Origin: Sarcocystis neurona
Taxonomy: Eukaryota > Apicomplexa > Conoidasida > Eucoccidiorida > Sarcocystidae
Assembly (NCBI GenBank): GCA_000727475.1
Contig: KL647298.1
Span: 3,059,254 to 3,123,253, forward strand
Direction of reading: 5' to 3'
Length of the DNA: 64,000 bases
Below the pieces are notes generated by a model that saw nothing but the letters and a program-made list of their open reading frames with translations, searched no databases and was not told the origin of the DNA. Below are positions 9,665-21,600 of this stretch, piece by piece; within the stretch, counting starts at the first letter, position 1; every line of letters begins with the position of its first letter. A program made the position numbers and the translations under genes.

Positions 9665-12600
9665 GTGAGTCAGCCGAATATCTCCCCTTCTGCTGGCTCT
9701 CTCCTGTTCTTCTCCGTTTCCTCGTGGCCTCCTCTCCTCCGTCGCGCTTCGCCGAGCTTTCCCTTCTCTGCTGCTGCTCTAAGCGCCCGCGACTTCTCCC
9801 TCTCTTCTCCTTCCGCTTCCCCCCCCGTTTAAGGGCAGCAGTTCTCTTCTACTCGCTGCTGCCTTCCCGTTTGCGTCTCCTTCTCCTCTTCCTTTCCTGT
9901 CGCTCGCGTTGTGTGCTGCTCTTCCTTCCCCTCTTCACTGCTGCACCGCGAGAACTCCTCTTCCTCTTCTGCGTTGTCCTCGTCCCTCCATCCGCTCCTC
10001 TTCGACAACTTCTCGTCTCCCCCTCCTCGTCTCTTCGTTGCCCGTGCCGTCCCTTCTCTCATTTGTCCTTTCTGCTTCCTGCTCGTTGTCTTGTCTTCCT
10101 CAACGATTCTGCTGCTTCTCTATCGCGTCCTCCTACTACTGCACCTGCTGCTGCCTCTGCTGCCGTCTTTTTCCTGCGGCTGCTGCCTCCGGCCTGCTGC
10201 TGCTGCTGCCTCTGCCATCTTCCTGCTGCTGCTCCTCTGTCGGCCACCTTCCTGCTGCTGCTGCCTCGGCCTTCTTCCTGCTGCTGCATCTGCCTTCTTC
10301 TTCCTGCTGTTGCTGCTGCCTCGGCCTTCTTGCTTCTGCTACCTCTGCCTTCTTCGTGCTGCTTTCTCCTCACACTTCCGCGCACTGCTTTGCTGCTCCT
10401 GCTGCTTTCGCGGATCACCTGCCTCTTTCTGTTTACGGAACGGGTTTCTGCGAACAGGTGCATATACGTAGACGTAGACTCTCACTTTCTCCTCTATATT
10501 CATATATACATTTCTGTCTCTGTCTCTGTGTCTTACCCTCTCTCTCTATATATCTACGTCTCTATATACGTCTCTTTCTGTGTGTCTATCGTCCCAGCTG
10601 TACGTGTCTACTTCAATGTATATATGTCTGCTCCGTCTATCTTCCCGTCTCCCTCTATTTCGCCCTTCCCTCCTTTCTGTATGTGTGTGTGTCTCCCCGT
10701 CTCTCTCCCACTATCTTCCTTGCCGTCTCCCTATTTGCCTCGCGCGTCTCTGCGTCTCCATCTCTCCGTCTCCATCTCTCCTTCTCCGTCTCTCCGTCTC
10801 CGTGTCTCCCCCCTTCTCCATCGTCCCCCCCCTTCTCCGTGTCTCCCCGTCTCTGTATGTCTCCCCTATGTGTCTCCGTCCCTGTGTCCCCTTCTCCGTG
10901 TCCCCCCCTTCNNNNNNNNNNNNNNNNNNNNNNNNNNNNNNNNNNNNNNNNNNNNNNNNNNNNNNNNNNNNNNNNNNNNNNNNNNNNNNNNNNNNNNNNN
11001 NNNNNNNNNNNNNNNNNNNNNNNNNNNNNNNNNNNNNNNNNNNNNNNNNNNNNNNNNNNNNNNNNNNNNNNNNNNNNNNNNNNNNNNNNNNNNNNNNNNN
11101 NNNNNNNNNNNNNNNNNNNNNNNNNNNNNNNNNNNNNNNNNNNNNNNNNNNNNNNNNNNNNNNNNNNNNNNNNNNNNNNNNNNNNNNNNNNNNNNNNNNN
11201 NNNNNNNNNNNNNNNNNNNNNNNNNNNNNNNNNNNNNNNNNNNNNNNNNNNNNNNNNNNNNNNNNNNNNNNNNNNNNNNNNNNNNNNNNNNNNNNNNNNN
11301 NNNNNNNNNNNNNNNNNNNNNNNNNNNNNNNNNNNNNNNNNNNNNNNNNNNNNNNNNNNNNNNNNNNNNNNNNNNNNNNNNNNNNNNNNNNNNNNNCTCC
11401 GTGTCCCCCCTTCCTCCGTCGTCTCCTCCCTCTCCGTGTCTCCCCCTTCTCCGTGTCTCCCCCCTTCTCCGTGTCTCCCCCCTTCTCCGCGTCTCCCCCC
11501 TCCTCCGTGTCTCTGTCTCCTTCTGTCTTCGTCTCCTCCGTCTTCTCTTTTGCTGCCAGTTGGTCTCTTCTTCTCTGCCTTCGTGTCTCTCCGTTTCTCT
11601 TCGCGTGTGTGGGGAACACGCGTCTCTCTGTTCTCACGTGTGGCCACCTCTTCTTCGTCTTCTTCTTCGCTGCATGCATTGCCACTTCCACGTCCCATTT
11701 CTTCTCTCGCAAGAGAAAAACGGGCCGCCAGAGGACCCTCCTCTCTTCTACTTCTCCGATTCCTTCTCTGTGTGGAAGTTGTAGCCCGGGTGAGTCTCCG
11801 TCGATTTGTGTGTGTGTGTGTGTGTGTGTGTTTGGGTCGCTCTCTTCTGCCAAGTGCATGCGCACGTGCGCAGCAGCAGGCTTTTCTAGAAGGTCTTCTT
11901 TTCCACTCCTCGCTGTGTGTGTGTCGTCTTCTTGACTTTGTGCAGCGCGTGTGGGAGCGGCGGCAAGACCCGCCTTCTTGGCTGCTGCTCTATTCGTTTC
12001 TTCCCGTCCTTCGAGCAGCAGCAACCGAAGAGCAGGACCTCCTGCTGCTGCTGCCTGCCGTGGTCCGCGGTCTCAAGCGAGGCGCGCCTGCTGCTCTTCC
12101 TGCCGCAGTCGAACTCTTCTCTGCTTCTCCTGCAGCAGACCCAGCAAAGTAAGCAATATACACCGACTCTGCTGCTCCTCTGCTCGTCTGCTCCTGTGCT
12201 TCTGTGCTGCTGTGCTCCTCTGCTCCGGCTCCTCTGCTCTTGCTTCTCGACGCGGTCCCTGTATGTGTGTGGGGCAGTTCCTTTTTGCTGCTGCTCTGTC
12301 TGCGCCGTCCTGCTGCTGCTGCACCTGCCAGCTGCTCTCAGCTGCTGCTGCTCTCTTCTTCTCGCGATGCTGCGCCGTCTGCTGCCCGCCGGCTGCGTGA
12401 CTCGGCTGCTGCGGTGCCCCCGTGGGACACCGCGGTTACGATATTTCGGGTGTACTACGTACACCGCAGCAGGGGAAAAGATTCGTGAGAAACACGTGTG
12501 TTTGTATTCTTCCACGATTCACCTCAGCTGCCTCTCCCAGGAACTGCAAAAAGTTAACGTATTTCCACTCTCTGCAGTGCGTAGCTCTTCTTCCTCTCCT

Positions 12601-15600
12601 TCCGGCCTTCCTGCTGCTGCTGCTCCTCTGCTCCTCTGCTGCTCCTCCTCTGTTGCAGCAGCTGCTGCTTCTCTTCTGCTGCTGCTGCTGCTTCTCTGTT
12701 GCACGTGCTTCTTCTCTTCTGCTGCTGCTCGTCCTCTGCTGCTGTGCTACTGCTCCTCTGTTCCAGCTGTTGTGCGGCCCTGTTGCTGCTGCTCGTCTGC
12801 CACGCTGCTGCTGCTGCTGTGTATGTGATGTGTGGGGTGGCAGGTGTGTGACGCAGCTGCTGGACGAGTGTGTGCTGCAGCTGCTGAAGACGCACTCCTC
12901 AGCGACCACCCCGACGCCGGAAGCGGCTGCGTCGACAGAGAGAAACGAGCGAGGCGGGGGGAGCAGCTCCTTCTGTTTTTTCTTCTCTGCGGTGGGCTTC
13001 TCCTTCTGCGGGGCGTCGCCGGCGGTCATACCTGCTGCCTCGGCTGGTGCTGCGACCGGGGCCACGCTGCTGCTGCTGCTGCTTGCGAACAACTGCCGCA
13101 GTGCCGCGGTGCTGCTGCAGGACGTGCTGCTGCAGCGACTCCTCAAGTTCCTCACAACGGCGTCGGCCACCACAGCGCCTATAAAAGTTCAATATTTGCA
13201 GGTCAGCTCGATAACATACAAAGCCACACAAAGAAATGAAGAGCGAAGGAAAGACATAACACACAGGCAGATGACGGAGGACATCGACGTCGACCCATGT
13301 AGACATGCAAATCTTGTCTCGTTCTCCTATATTCCTTCTTCAGAAAGATACCTCTATATGTGTGTCTCGATGTGGACACGCGTACGTATAGACGTGTCTA
13401 GGTGTCTAGACGTGTCTAGGTGTCTAGACGTGTCTAGGTGTCTAGACGTGTCTAGGTGTCTAGACGTGTCTAGGTGTGTATACGTGTCTAGGTGTCCACA
13501 CATGTCTATACGTGTCTACACGTCTACGTGTATATATGTGTCTACGTGTATATATATATGCTTGCATATGTGTGTGTATGTATTCGTGGATATCTATATT
13601 CATATATATACATGTATACGTTGTGTGTATCTCTCTCTTCTTCATATATATATACATGTACATAAGCATATGTATATATGTGCGAGTACACATTACGTAT
13701 AATATGTAGTACGTTTGTAGACACGCAGATGTTGTAAGTCCATTCTTGAAAAGTGTCTTTGTATATATATGTCTGTGCCTATTTGTTTTTCTGTCTAAAC
13801 ATGAATATATATATGTATGTGTGTGTGTCTCTCTCTATATGTGTCTAGCTGTACGTGTGGACATTTGTAGCCCTCCACACAATATATATGTATATGTGTC
13901 TGTGCGTGTGTGTGTCTGTGTGTGTACCTATGGATATCTATATATATCTACCTATCTATAAATATTGTCCATCTCCTATATATAGAGAGAGAAAGACACA
14001 CACACACACACATACATATATGTATAGGTGTATATAGGTGGGGTTGGATAGGTGCATGTGTCTGTGTGTGCATGTTGAGTCGTGTGTGTAGTTCTGAGAA
14101 GATATTCCTCGTTATATTCACGACAGTTCATCTATACACACATATCTACATATACAGTATACCGAGGTATACCGCATGCATACATATATATACATATATA
14201 TGTACTGGCAGGTAGTCAGGTAAGTAGGTCACTACTGTAGACGCAGATATAGCGACCTGCATGCATGGAAGATGTGCGTCATATGAATGTGGGAGGACAG
14301 AAGCTCTACATCCCACCTAAATATAGAGGTGAATTTATTTGTCCACGCATGCAGAACTCTGGATGTCTGGAGTCCACATACATATATATGTGTAGAAAGA
14401 CGTGTCTATGTTATACGTGTCTCTATAGGTCATTTGCACCGTTACATATATGTATATATATATGGGTATGTGAAGAAGGACGTGTCTACGTTATACGTGG
14501 CTCTGGCTCTATATACACATATGTATATATATATGTGTGTGTGTGGTCGTGCCCGTGTTTGTACAGACCAAGACTTTGCATGCGGGAACGTCTTGTTGAT
14601 AGATATCTGTATATGTGTAAGTGTGTGGGCGTATAAGAATGTGTGTGTGTGTGTATATGCGTCTTATGCATGGGTATATAGGCCAATGGCATTGCGTGTG
14701 GGGGGGATGTTGGGGGTTTATTTTTCAGGCAATGGCGGCGTGTCTAAATTCGCCGGTGCTGCAGCAGCAGCTGCCGGAGCGCCGAGATATGAAGTCGCTG
14801 CTGCTGCAGCAACTGGTCAGCAGCGGGAGCAGCAGAAGCTACTTCGCCGCTGCGCTGCAGCAAGAACCGACCGAAGAAGTGAAAGTGGCCGTCTGCAAAG
14901 TCCTTTCCTTGCTGCTGGCGTTGCTCTTCCTTCCTTCTCGTGCAACAGCAGCGCCACCAGCAGCGGCAACAGCAGCAGCAGCAGGAGACGCGCAGTGCGT
15001 CGAGATTGAGAAGATTCAGCCGCTGCTGCGGCAGCTTCTGCAGCTGCTCCCGCCCGCTGCGGGAGGCTGCGCCGGAGACAAGAGCAGCAGCAGCCGAGGC
15101 GGAGGAGGAGGAAGTTCTGCTGCGGCTGCTTCTTCTGGCGTTGCTGCTTCTGCTGCTGTCGACGTCCTGGTCCATGCAGCAGCAGCAGCGCTCGGCCTGG
15201 GGTGCAGCGACAGCAGCAGCGACTGCATCACAGAGCGTCAAGGCTCAGAAGAGAAAGAAAAGGAAAAAGAAGAACAGCAGCAGCTTGCGTTGTTGCAGCC
15301 TGCTGCTTCACCTGCTGCTGCCCTGCTGCTCGCCGGCAGCACCAAGCCTCTGCTGCGGCCTGTCTGCTTGCAGGCCTGGGTGCTGCTGCTGCTGCTGAAG
15401 CTGCTGCAGCAGAAGAGAAAGAACACCTGTGCTGCTCCTGCTGCAGCTGCTTCTTCTTCGGCTCCTCGCGCTGCTGCTGCTCTCCTTCCTGCTGCTGCTA
15501 CTGCGTTGCCCGCGGCGATGCAGCAGCTGCCTAAAGAGCTGCACCTGCTTCTCGAAGATGAAAATTCGTATGTCAACAATGCCGCTGCGCTTGAGAAGGT

Positions 15601-18600
15601 GGGCGACAGAAAAGGAGAAACTTTTCATTTCTTTCAAAGGCAGTACTTCCTTCTGCTGTTGTTGCCCACGTCCTGCGTCATCGTGAAAATGGATTCTGGA
15701 GACTCGTTCTGCGGTGTCTGTACAGTCCAGTGTCTCTTGTCCTGCGGTGTACGTACAATCCACAGCTTCACGTGTTGCACTGTCTGGACACTCGAATTCT
15801 TTCTTCCTGTTTGGTGGTGTCCGTACACTGCAGTTTCGTTTTTGGTGGTGTCTGTACACTCCGATTGTTTCCGGTGTCTGCACATTTCGTATTCTGCGGG
15901 GTGTCTGTACACTCCGGTGCTGGGGTTACACTCCAGTTTTGCGTGTGTGTGTACATCCGGCTTTCTTGCCGTCCTGCCATGTCGTCGGTTTGTCCGTGCA
16001 TTCTACTTTCCTGTTCTATGGTGTCTCTACTCTTGTCCAGTGGCTTCTTGTCCTGCGGTGTCTGTACACTCCAGACTTTGCTGCGCCTTTTCGTCTGCTG
16101 GTTTTTTTCTTTTCCACGGGGGTCCCGTCATCGAAAGAACCTGCATGCGTTTTTGATAAAGCCGTCTGTCTTTTTCGGGCAGGTGCAACACCAGGAGGAA
16201 TTACGAAATCAGCTGCTGCTGTCGGTGCTGCTGCTGCTGCTGGATAGCAGCTGCTGCGCGCCTGCCGCTGCTTCTGCTGCTGGTTCCTCTTTCGCACGGC
16301 TGGAAAAAGATCTCACCGCAGGTGCTCCACGCTCTTCCCCGTGTCTCCCTGCGGCTGCTTCCTCATCTCTCACACCACAGCAGCAGCAGCAGTTCCCGGT
16401 GCTGCAGATCGCATGCAGCAGGTTCTACGGCGTGTCTCCTGCTGCGACTCCGGAGGAGCTGCGGCTGCTGCAGCCGTTGACCTTGTGCTGCCCCTCGAGC
16501 AGCGGCGACAGCAGCAGCGACACCAAAGAAGGAAGAGAAGAAGGAGGAGGTGGAGAAGGAAAGGAACTGTCGGGCTTTTGTGTGGGAGTAGTGCGGCTGC
16601 TGCTGATTGTACAACAGCAGCAACACTGCAGCAGCGTTCGTCCGCACAAGGCCAGCAGCAGCCGAGTTGCTGCTTCGACAGAAGATTCTGCTGCTGCTGC
16701 TGAAGCCGGGGCACCTACGGGCGTGCTGCAAGCATGTTTTTCTCCTGCTGCGCTGCTGCCTCGCGCAACAGCAAAACTGCTGCTGCAACAGTTGCGGCGT
16801 GCGGTGCTCAGCTGCAGCGAACAGCAGCAGTATTATCACTCTCGCATGCACCAGCAGCAGCAACAGCAGCCGCACTTGGCAGATCGTTTGCTGCTGGCGT
16901 TCTGTCAGCAGCTGGCGAGTCTCAGCAGCGGTGGTAGCAGCGTCGCAGGTGGGGGAGGGTATGTTGCTGCTGCGTCTCCTGCAGCAAAACGAAAGGAAGC
17001 AGCTGCAGCTGCCGCGTACTCACCGGCAGCTCTGCGAGAGGTGCTGCTTTATATTCTTTCTCTTCGCTACGGCGCGCCTGGTGGCAGCAGCAGCAGCGGC
17101 AGGGAGAGCGACAAAGACAGCAGACTTCTTCCTCCGGCCGCGAAGGAGTTCAACGGGCTGCTGCTGCTGGCACTCATGCACCCGCTGCTCGCGTCGCAGC
17201 AGCAGAAACCCGGACGTTTGCTGCGGCGCGGTCTGTCTCGTCTCGCCGCCTGCTGCTGCGGTGCCGAGCAGCAGCAGCAGCAAAGGGAAGAGGGAGACGC
17301 GCAGGGAGTGGGGAAGTGGGGACAGATTGTCGCATGGAAGGAGCTGCTGCAGGTGCTACCCGGCTGCGTCAGGGCCACAGCAGCAGCTGCTGCAGCAGCA
17401 GGCGCCGCAGCTTCTGCTTCCTTTTCTTCTTCTGCAGCAGCAGCGGGGTCCGCGTCGCCTTCTTTCATTTCTTCCTTCCCAGTGGACTGCCTGCACGGGG
17501 GAGGGTTTGTGAAGGCGGGACTGCGGCTTGCGGAAGGGCTGCATGCGTTGCTGCCGACCGTCCTGCAGCAGCCGACGCAGCGGCTTGCCCGACTAGGCAC
17601 AGGAGGGGACTGCGAAAGTAGCAGCAGCAGCAGAGACGCAGAAGAAGACGCGCTTGTTGCTATCTCTTGCATCGGTGGCGCTGCTGCTCTCGCAGAAGGA
17701 GAAGAAACGGAGAACCAGCAGGAGGAAGGCATGCAGCAGCAAGGACGACCACAGCAGAAGCAGCAGGAGCAGCAGATTCTGCTGCGTGCGATTCTCCCAG
17801 CAGCAGCAGAGGTCTGCAGCGAGCTTGCGGCTCTTTGCGGCGCTCCGCTGCTGCAGCAGCTACATCCCATCGAAGTTAAATTGTACGTAGCAGCAGCAGC
17901 AGATGAGAGACTTGCTGCGGACGCCGGCCTCAGCCGAGATTATTTCTTCGGACGGCGCGGGTTCGTCGGCGTGAAGACGAGCAGCAGCAGCTCCTCCGTC
18001 GCTGTCCCGGAGCACGAACAGCAACAACAGCAGCAGCCGCAGCAGCATCAGCAACAGCAGCAGCAACAGCAACAGCAGCAACAGCGAGGGAAAAGCGGTA
18101 CAGGCAAGGTGCGCAAAGGAGACGCAGCTGCAGCGGCGCGTCTTGCTGCAGCAACTGCAGGACTGCAGCAGCGAGCGGTGGCAGTCAGCAGCAGCAAAGC
18201 AGGCGGAGGAGGAGGAGGCAGCAGCAGCAGCGCGGGCCGAGGGAAAGGAAGGACAGCGGTAGACAGTAGCAGCAGCAGTAGAGGAGGAGGAGGAACAGCA
18301 GGAGTGGCAGGAGGAGGAGTCATCAAAAGCAGCAGCAGCTGCTTGACCCGCGCAGAACTTGAAGCAGCAGAGCTGAGAGAGCAGCAGCGTCGACGCGTTG
18401 AAATTGATGTCCTCGTGCAACAGAGTTCCAGTGCGCTGCAGCTTCTTGGCCTGCTCGGGGGAGCCCTGCCTCAAGCCGTTGAATGTCTCTTCTCTCCGCC
18501 GTCGTCTCCTGGTGCTGCTGCGCGTCTTCTTCTGCCTGCTGCGCTGCCGCCGCCTAGGAACACCGAGACACCGCAGCAACAGCAGCAGATGGAACCGCAG

Positions 18601-21600
18601 CAGCTGCAGCGGCAGGAGAAAAAGAAAGAGAAGGAAGAGTCGAACTTGTGGGCGACGTTTGAGACGCTCTTGCGTAGTCCACTCGTTAGCCTGAGGGCAC
18701 TGCAGAGCCTGCGTCTACTGGTAGCTGCTGTCATTCCACCTGCAATGCTGCAGCAGCGTGGGCGACTTCCCGACGCGTTGTTCCGCGTTGCTGCTGCTAC
18801 CGCAGGCGTGGGCGCAGAAGCGCGAGGAGGAGAAGAAGCAGCCGCAGCAGCAGAGCCGCAGCAGCAGCTTGAAGCAGCAGACCAAGAGCTGCTTGGGAAT
18901 GTGCAGCAGCGTCTCACGCCTGCTGCAGCGGCCCTCCTCCTGCCTCTTGCGAAAGCAGCTCTTTATCAGTCTGCTGCTATGTCTGCTGCTGCTGTGTCTG
19001 CTACTGCTGCTGCTGCCACTTCTTCTGCTCCTGCCACTTCTTCTGCTACCGCAACTGCCGCTGCTGCTACAACTGCTGCTGCTGCAGCGGCGCCCGCGTC
19101 TGCTGCTGCAGCTGCTGGTGGCGCGGCTTCGGCTGCAGCTCCCCCTGCTGCTGCTGCTCCTGCTGCTGCTGGCTGCCTGCACGCAGTGCTGCTCCTTGAG
19201 CGGCAGCTGCTGCTTGGTGCGCCTCTGGACGCGGGGGAAGTTGTCGACTGTCTCCGCGTCGCTCTGCTGCAGCAGCAGATGCAGGGGCAGATGCAGCAGC
19301 AGGCGGTCGTGACTGCCGCAGGTGCTGCTCTTCGGCAGCTATGTGCGCAGTACCTCGGCAGCAGAAACCGAAGAAGAAGCAGCACCAGCAGCAGAAAAGG
19401 CAGGAAGCATCCTGAAGAAGAAGATCGAGGAGAGGGAGCAACACCAGCAGCAGCCATGCTGGCAGCTGGGGGAGACAGAGCAACAGCAGCAGGAGCGCCT
19501 CCCCCTGCTGCTCCGAATGAAGAAGCGCAGCTGCTATACGAGATAGCAAAAATGGCAGGGACAGATTCAGCAGGAGCGAGGCGCGCTGTCGCTGCTGCGC
19601 TGCGGTTGGCACCTCAAGAGCTGCTGCGGCAGGAACCGCGCTGCATCGCGTACTTGCTGCTGCTGCAGGAGGAGGAGGAGGACGACCACGACGAAGACAG
19701 GAGCAGCAGCGGCAGCAGCAGCAGGGCGTCGCGGCCGCAGAGAGCAAGCGCCGCAGCAGCGCAGCGCGGGGAGGAAGAGGAGGAAGACGGAGAAGGGGAA
19801 GCCACGGTGGTGCAGGAACAGCAGCAGCCAGCAGCAAAGAACGCGGCGCTACTGCTGCAGCAGACGTGGGAGAGAGACGTTGTCTACACACGAGCCCGGC
19901 TGCAGGAGCTGCTGCTGCTTCTCGCTTCTCCTTCCCGATGCCAGCAACTTCTTGTTAGTCTTCTTCACCTGCTGCGTCTCTTCTTCTCTTTCAGCGCAGC
20001 AGACTGCGGTTTGTCTTCTCCCTCTCTTCCGATTACTACCAGACTCTCCATGTCTCTCCCTCTCTTGCTGTGTCTCTCTCTCTCTTGCTGTGTGTCTCCC
20101 TGTCTCCGTCTCTTGTGCGTTGCCCCCTTCCTGTCTCCGTCTCCCCGTCTCTGTCTCCCCTCCCTTCCCTTTCTCTCGCTTTTGTCTCCCCCTTCACCGT
20201 CTCCCTTCCTGTCCCCCTGTCTCCGTCTCCCTTCGGTTCTCTTTCTCTCGCTTTTGCGCCCCCCCCCCCTTCACCGTCTTTCTTCCTGTCTCCGTCTCCC
20301 TTTCTGTGTGTCTCCGTCTTTATGAAGTTCTACCTTCCCGTCTCTTCCGTTGTGTTGCTGCCCTTCGTTTGTGTCTCCTTCTCCGTCGGTTTGTCTGCCG
20401 CTGTCTCCGTCTCTTCGTCTCGCTGGCCTCCGGACGACGACGACGACCCTCTCCGTGTCTTAATTCATTCTTCATCGGCATTCGTTGCCATATCCATATT
20501 TAACCTATGTATATTCGTCCTCGTATTAATATATATTTACACACATACACATATATGTACAAATGTACATACGGAGAAGGATATACATACATATATGTAT
20601 ACATATAGATAGGTAGATATACGTCTGTGGAGTCCCATACATATGTATATGTTCATTTGTATAGTCATTGATATATATGTGTATATACATAGATGAATAG
20701 ATCGAAGTATTTTCATACATTTATTTGTCTGACAGTATATATATGTATATATAGACGTTTGTATACTTCCATGTCTACACATATATATTTATATATGTAT
20801 ATATGTATCTTTTCATGTGTATATCTTCGTATGTATATGTCTATATATCCGTCATTCATGTAAATATATCTTTCTGTTTACTTGTGTCCTTCTGACTTCT
20901 TAATTCTTACACTTCTTGATGTGTGGGGGCGTCTGCTGTGCGCTGTTGCTTGTTGGCACTTTGGCCTTGGCAGGCAGCAAAGGCGTACGCCTCGTTGCTG
21001 AGACTGCTCGTCGAGAGAGAAGGCGGGGCAGAGGACAGGGAAGGGAAGGCAAAGAAGAAGGAAAAGGAAGGAGAGGAAACAGCGTTCGTGCTGCAGCAGC
21101 TTGACCAACTCTTCTGCTGTTACTTCTTCAGAGCAGCAGCAACGCCAGCCGCCCCGGCGGCAGCAGCAGCAGCCGAGCAGCAGCAGCTGGGGACCAGCAG
21201 CAACGCCAGCAGCAGGTTGGTCGAATATCAGAAAAGAGAAGCAGAAGATCCCTTTGCAACTGCCAGGCAGAAGTCAGCAGCTGGCACAAAATTCACGCAA
21301 ACCTGCAACAGCAGCAGCAACAGCAGCAGCAACAGCAGCGGCAACAGCGACAGCAACAGCAGCAGCAGTAGCAGCAGTAGCAGCAGTAGCAGTAGTGGCG
21401 GTAGCAGCGGCAGGATGCTAAGGATGAGTACAAGAGAGATAGAGGAGTTGCAGGCGAGAGAAGCGAAGGGGGGGAAGATGAAGGAAGGTGTGGCACAGAC
21501 GTTGAAGTGTTTAGCAGAGCAGCAGCTGCTGCAGTCTGAGGCTGCGGCGGTTCGCGTGCTGCAGTTCCTGCTGTGCGAAGCGCTTCCAGAAGCAGCTGCT

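Noticed and set aside
9724..12152. Frames of 450-750 codons crossing the N gap on both strands
   Set aside because: They are open only because N cannot contain stops and the flanking GTCTCC repeat is stop-free. Only 11946-12148 is accepted as an exon.
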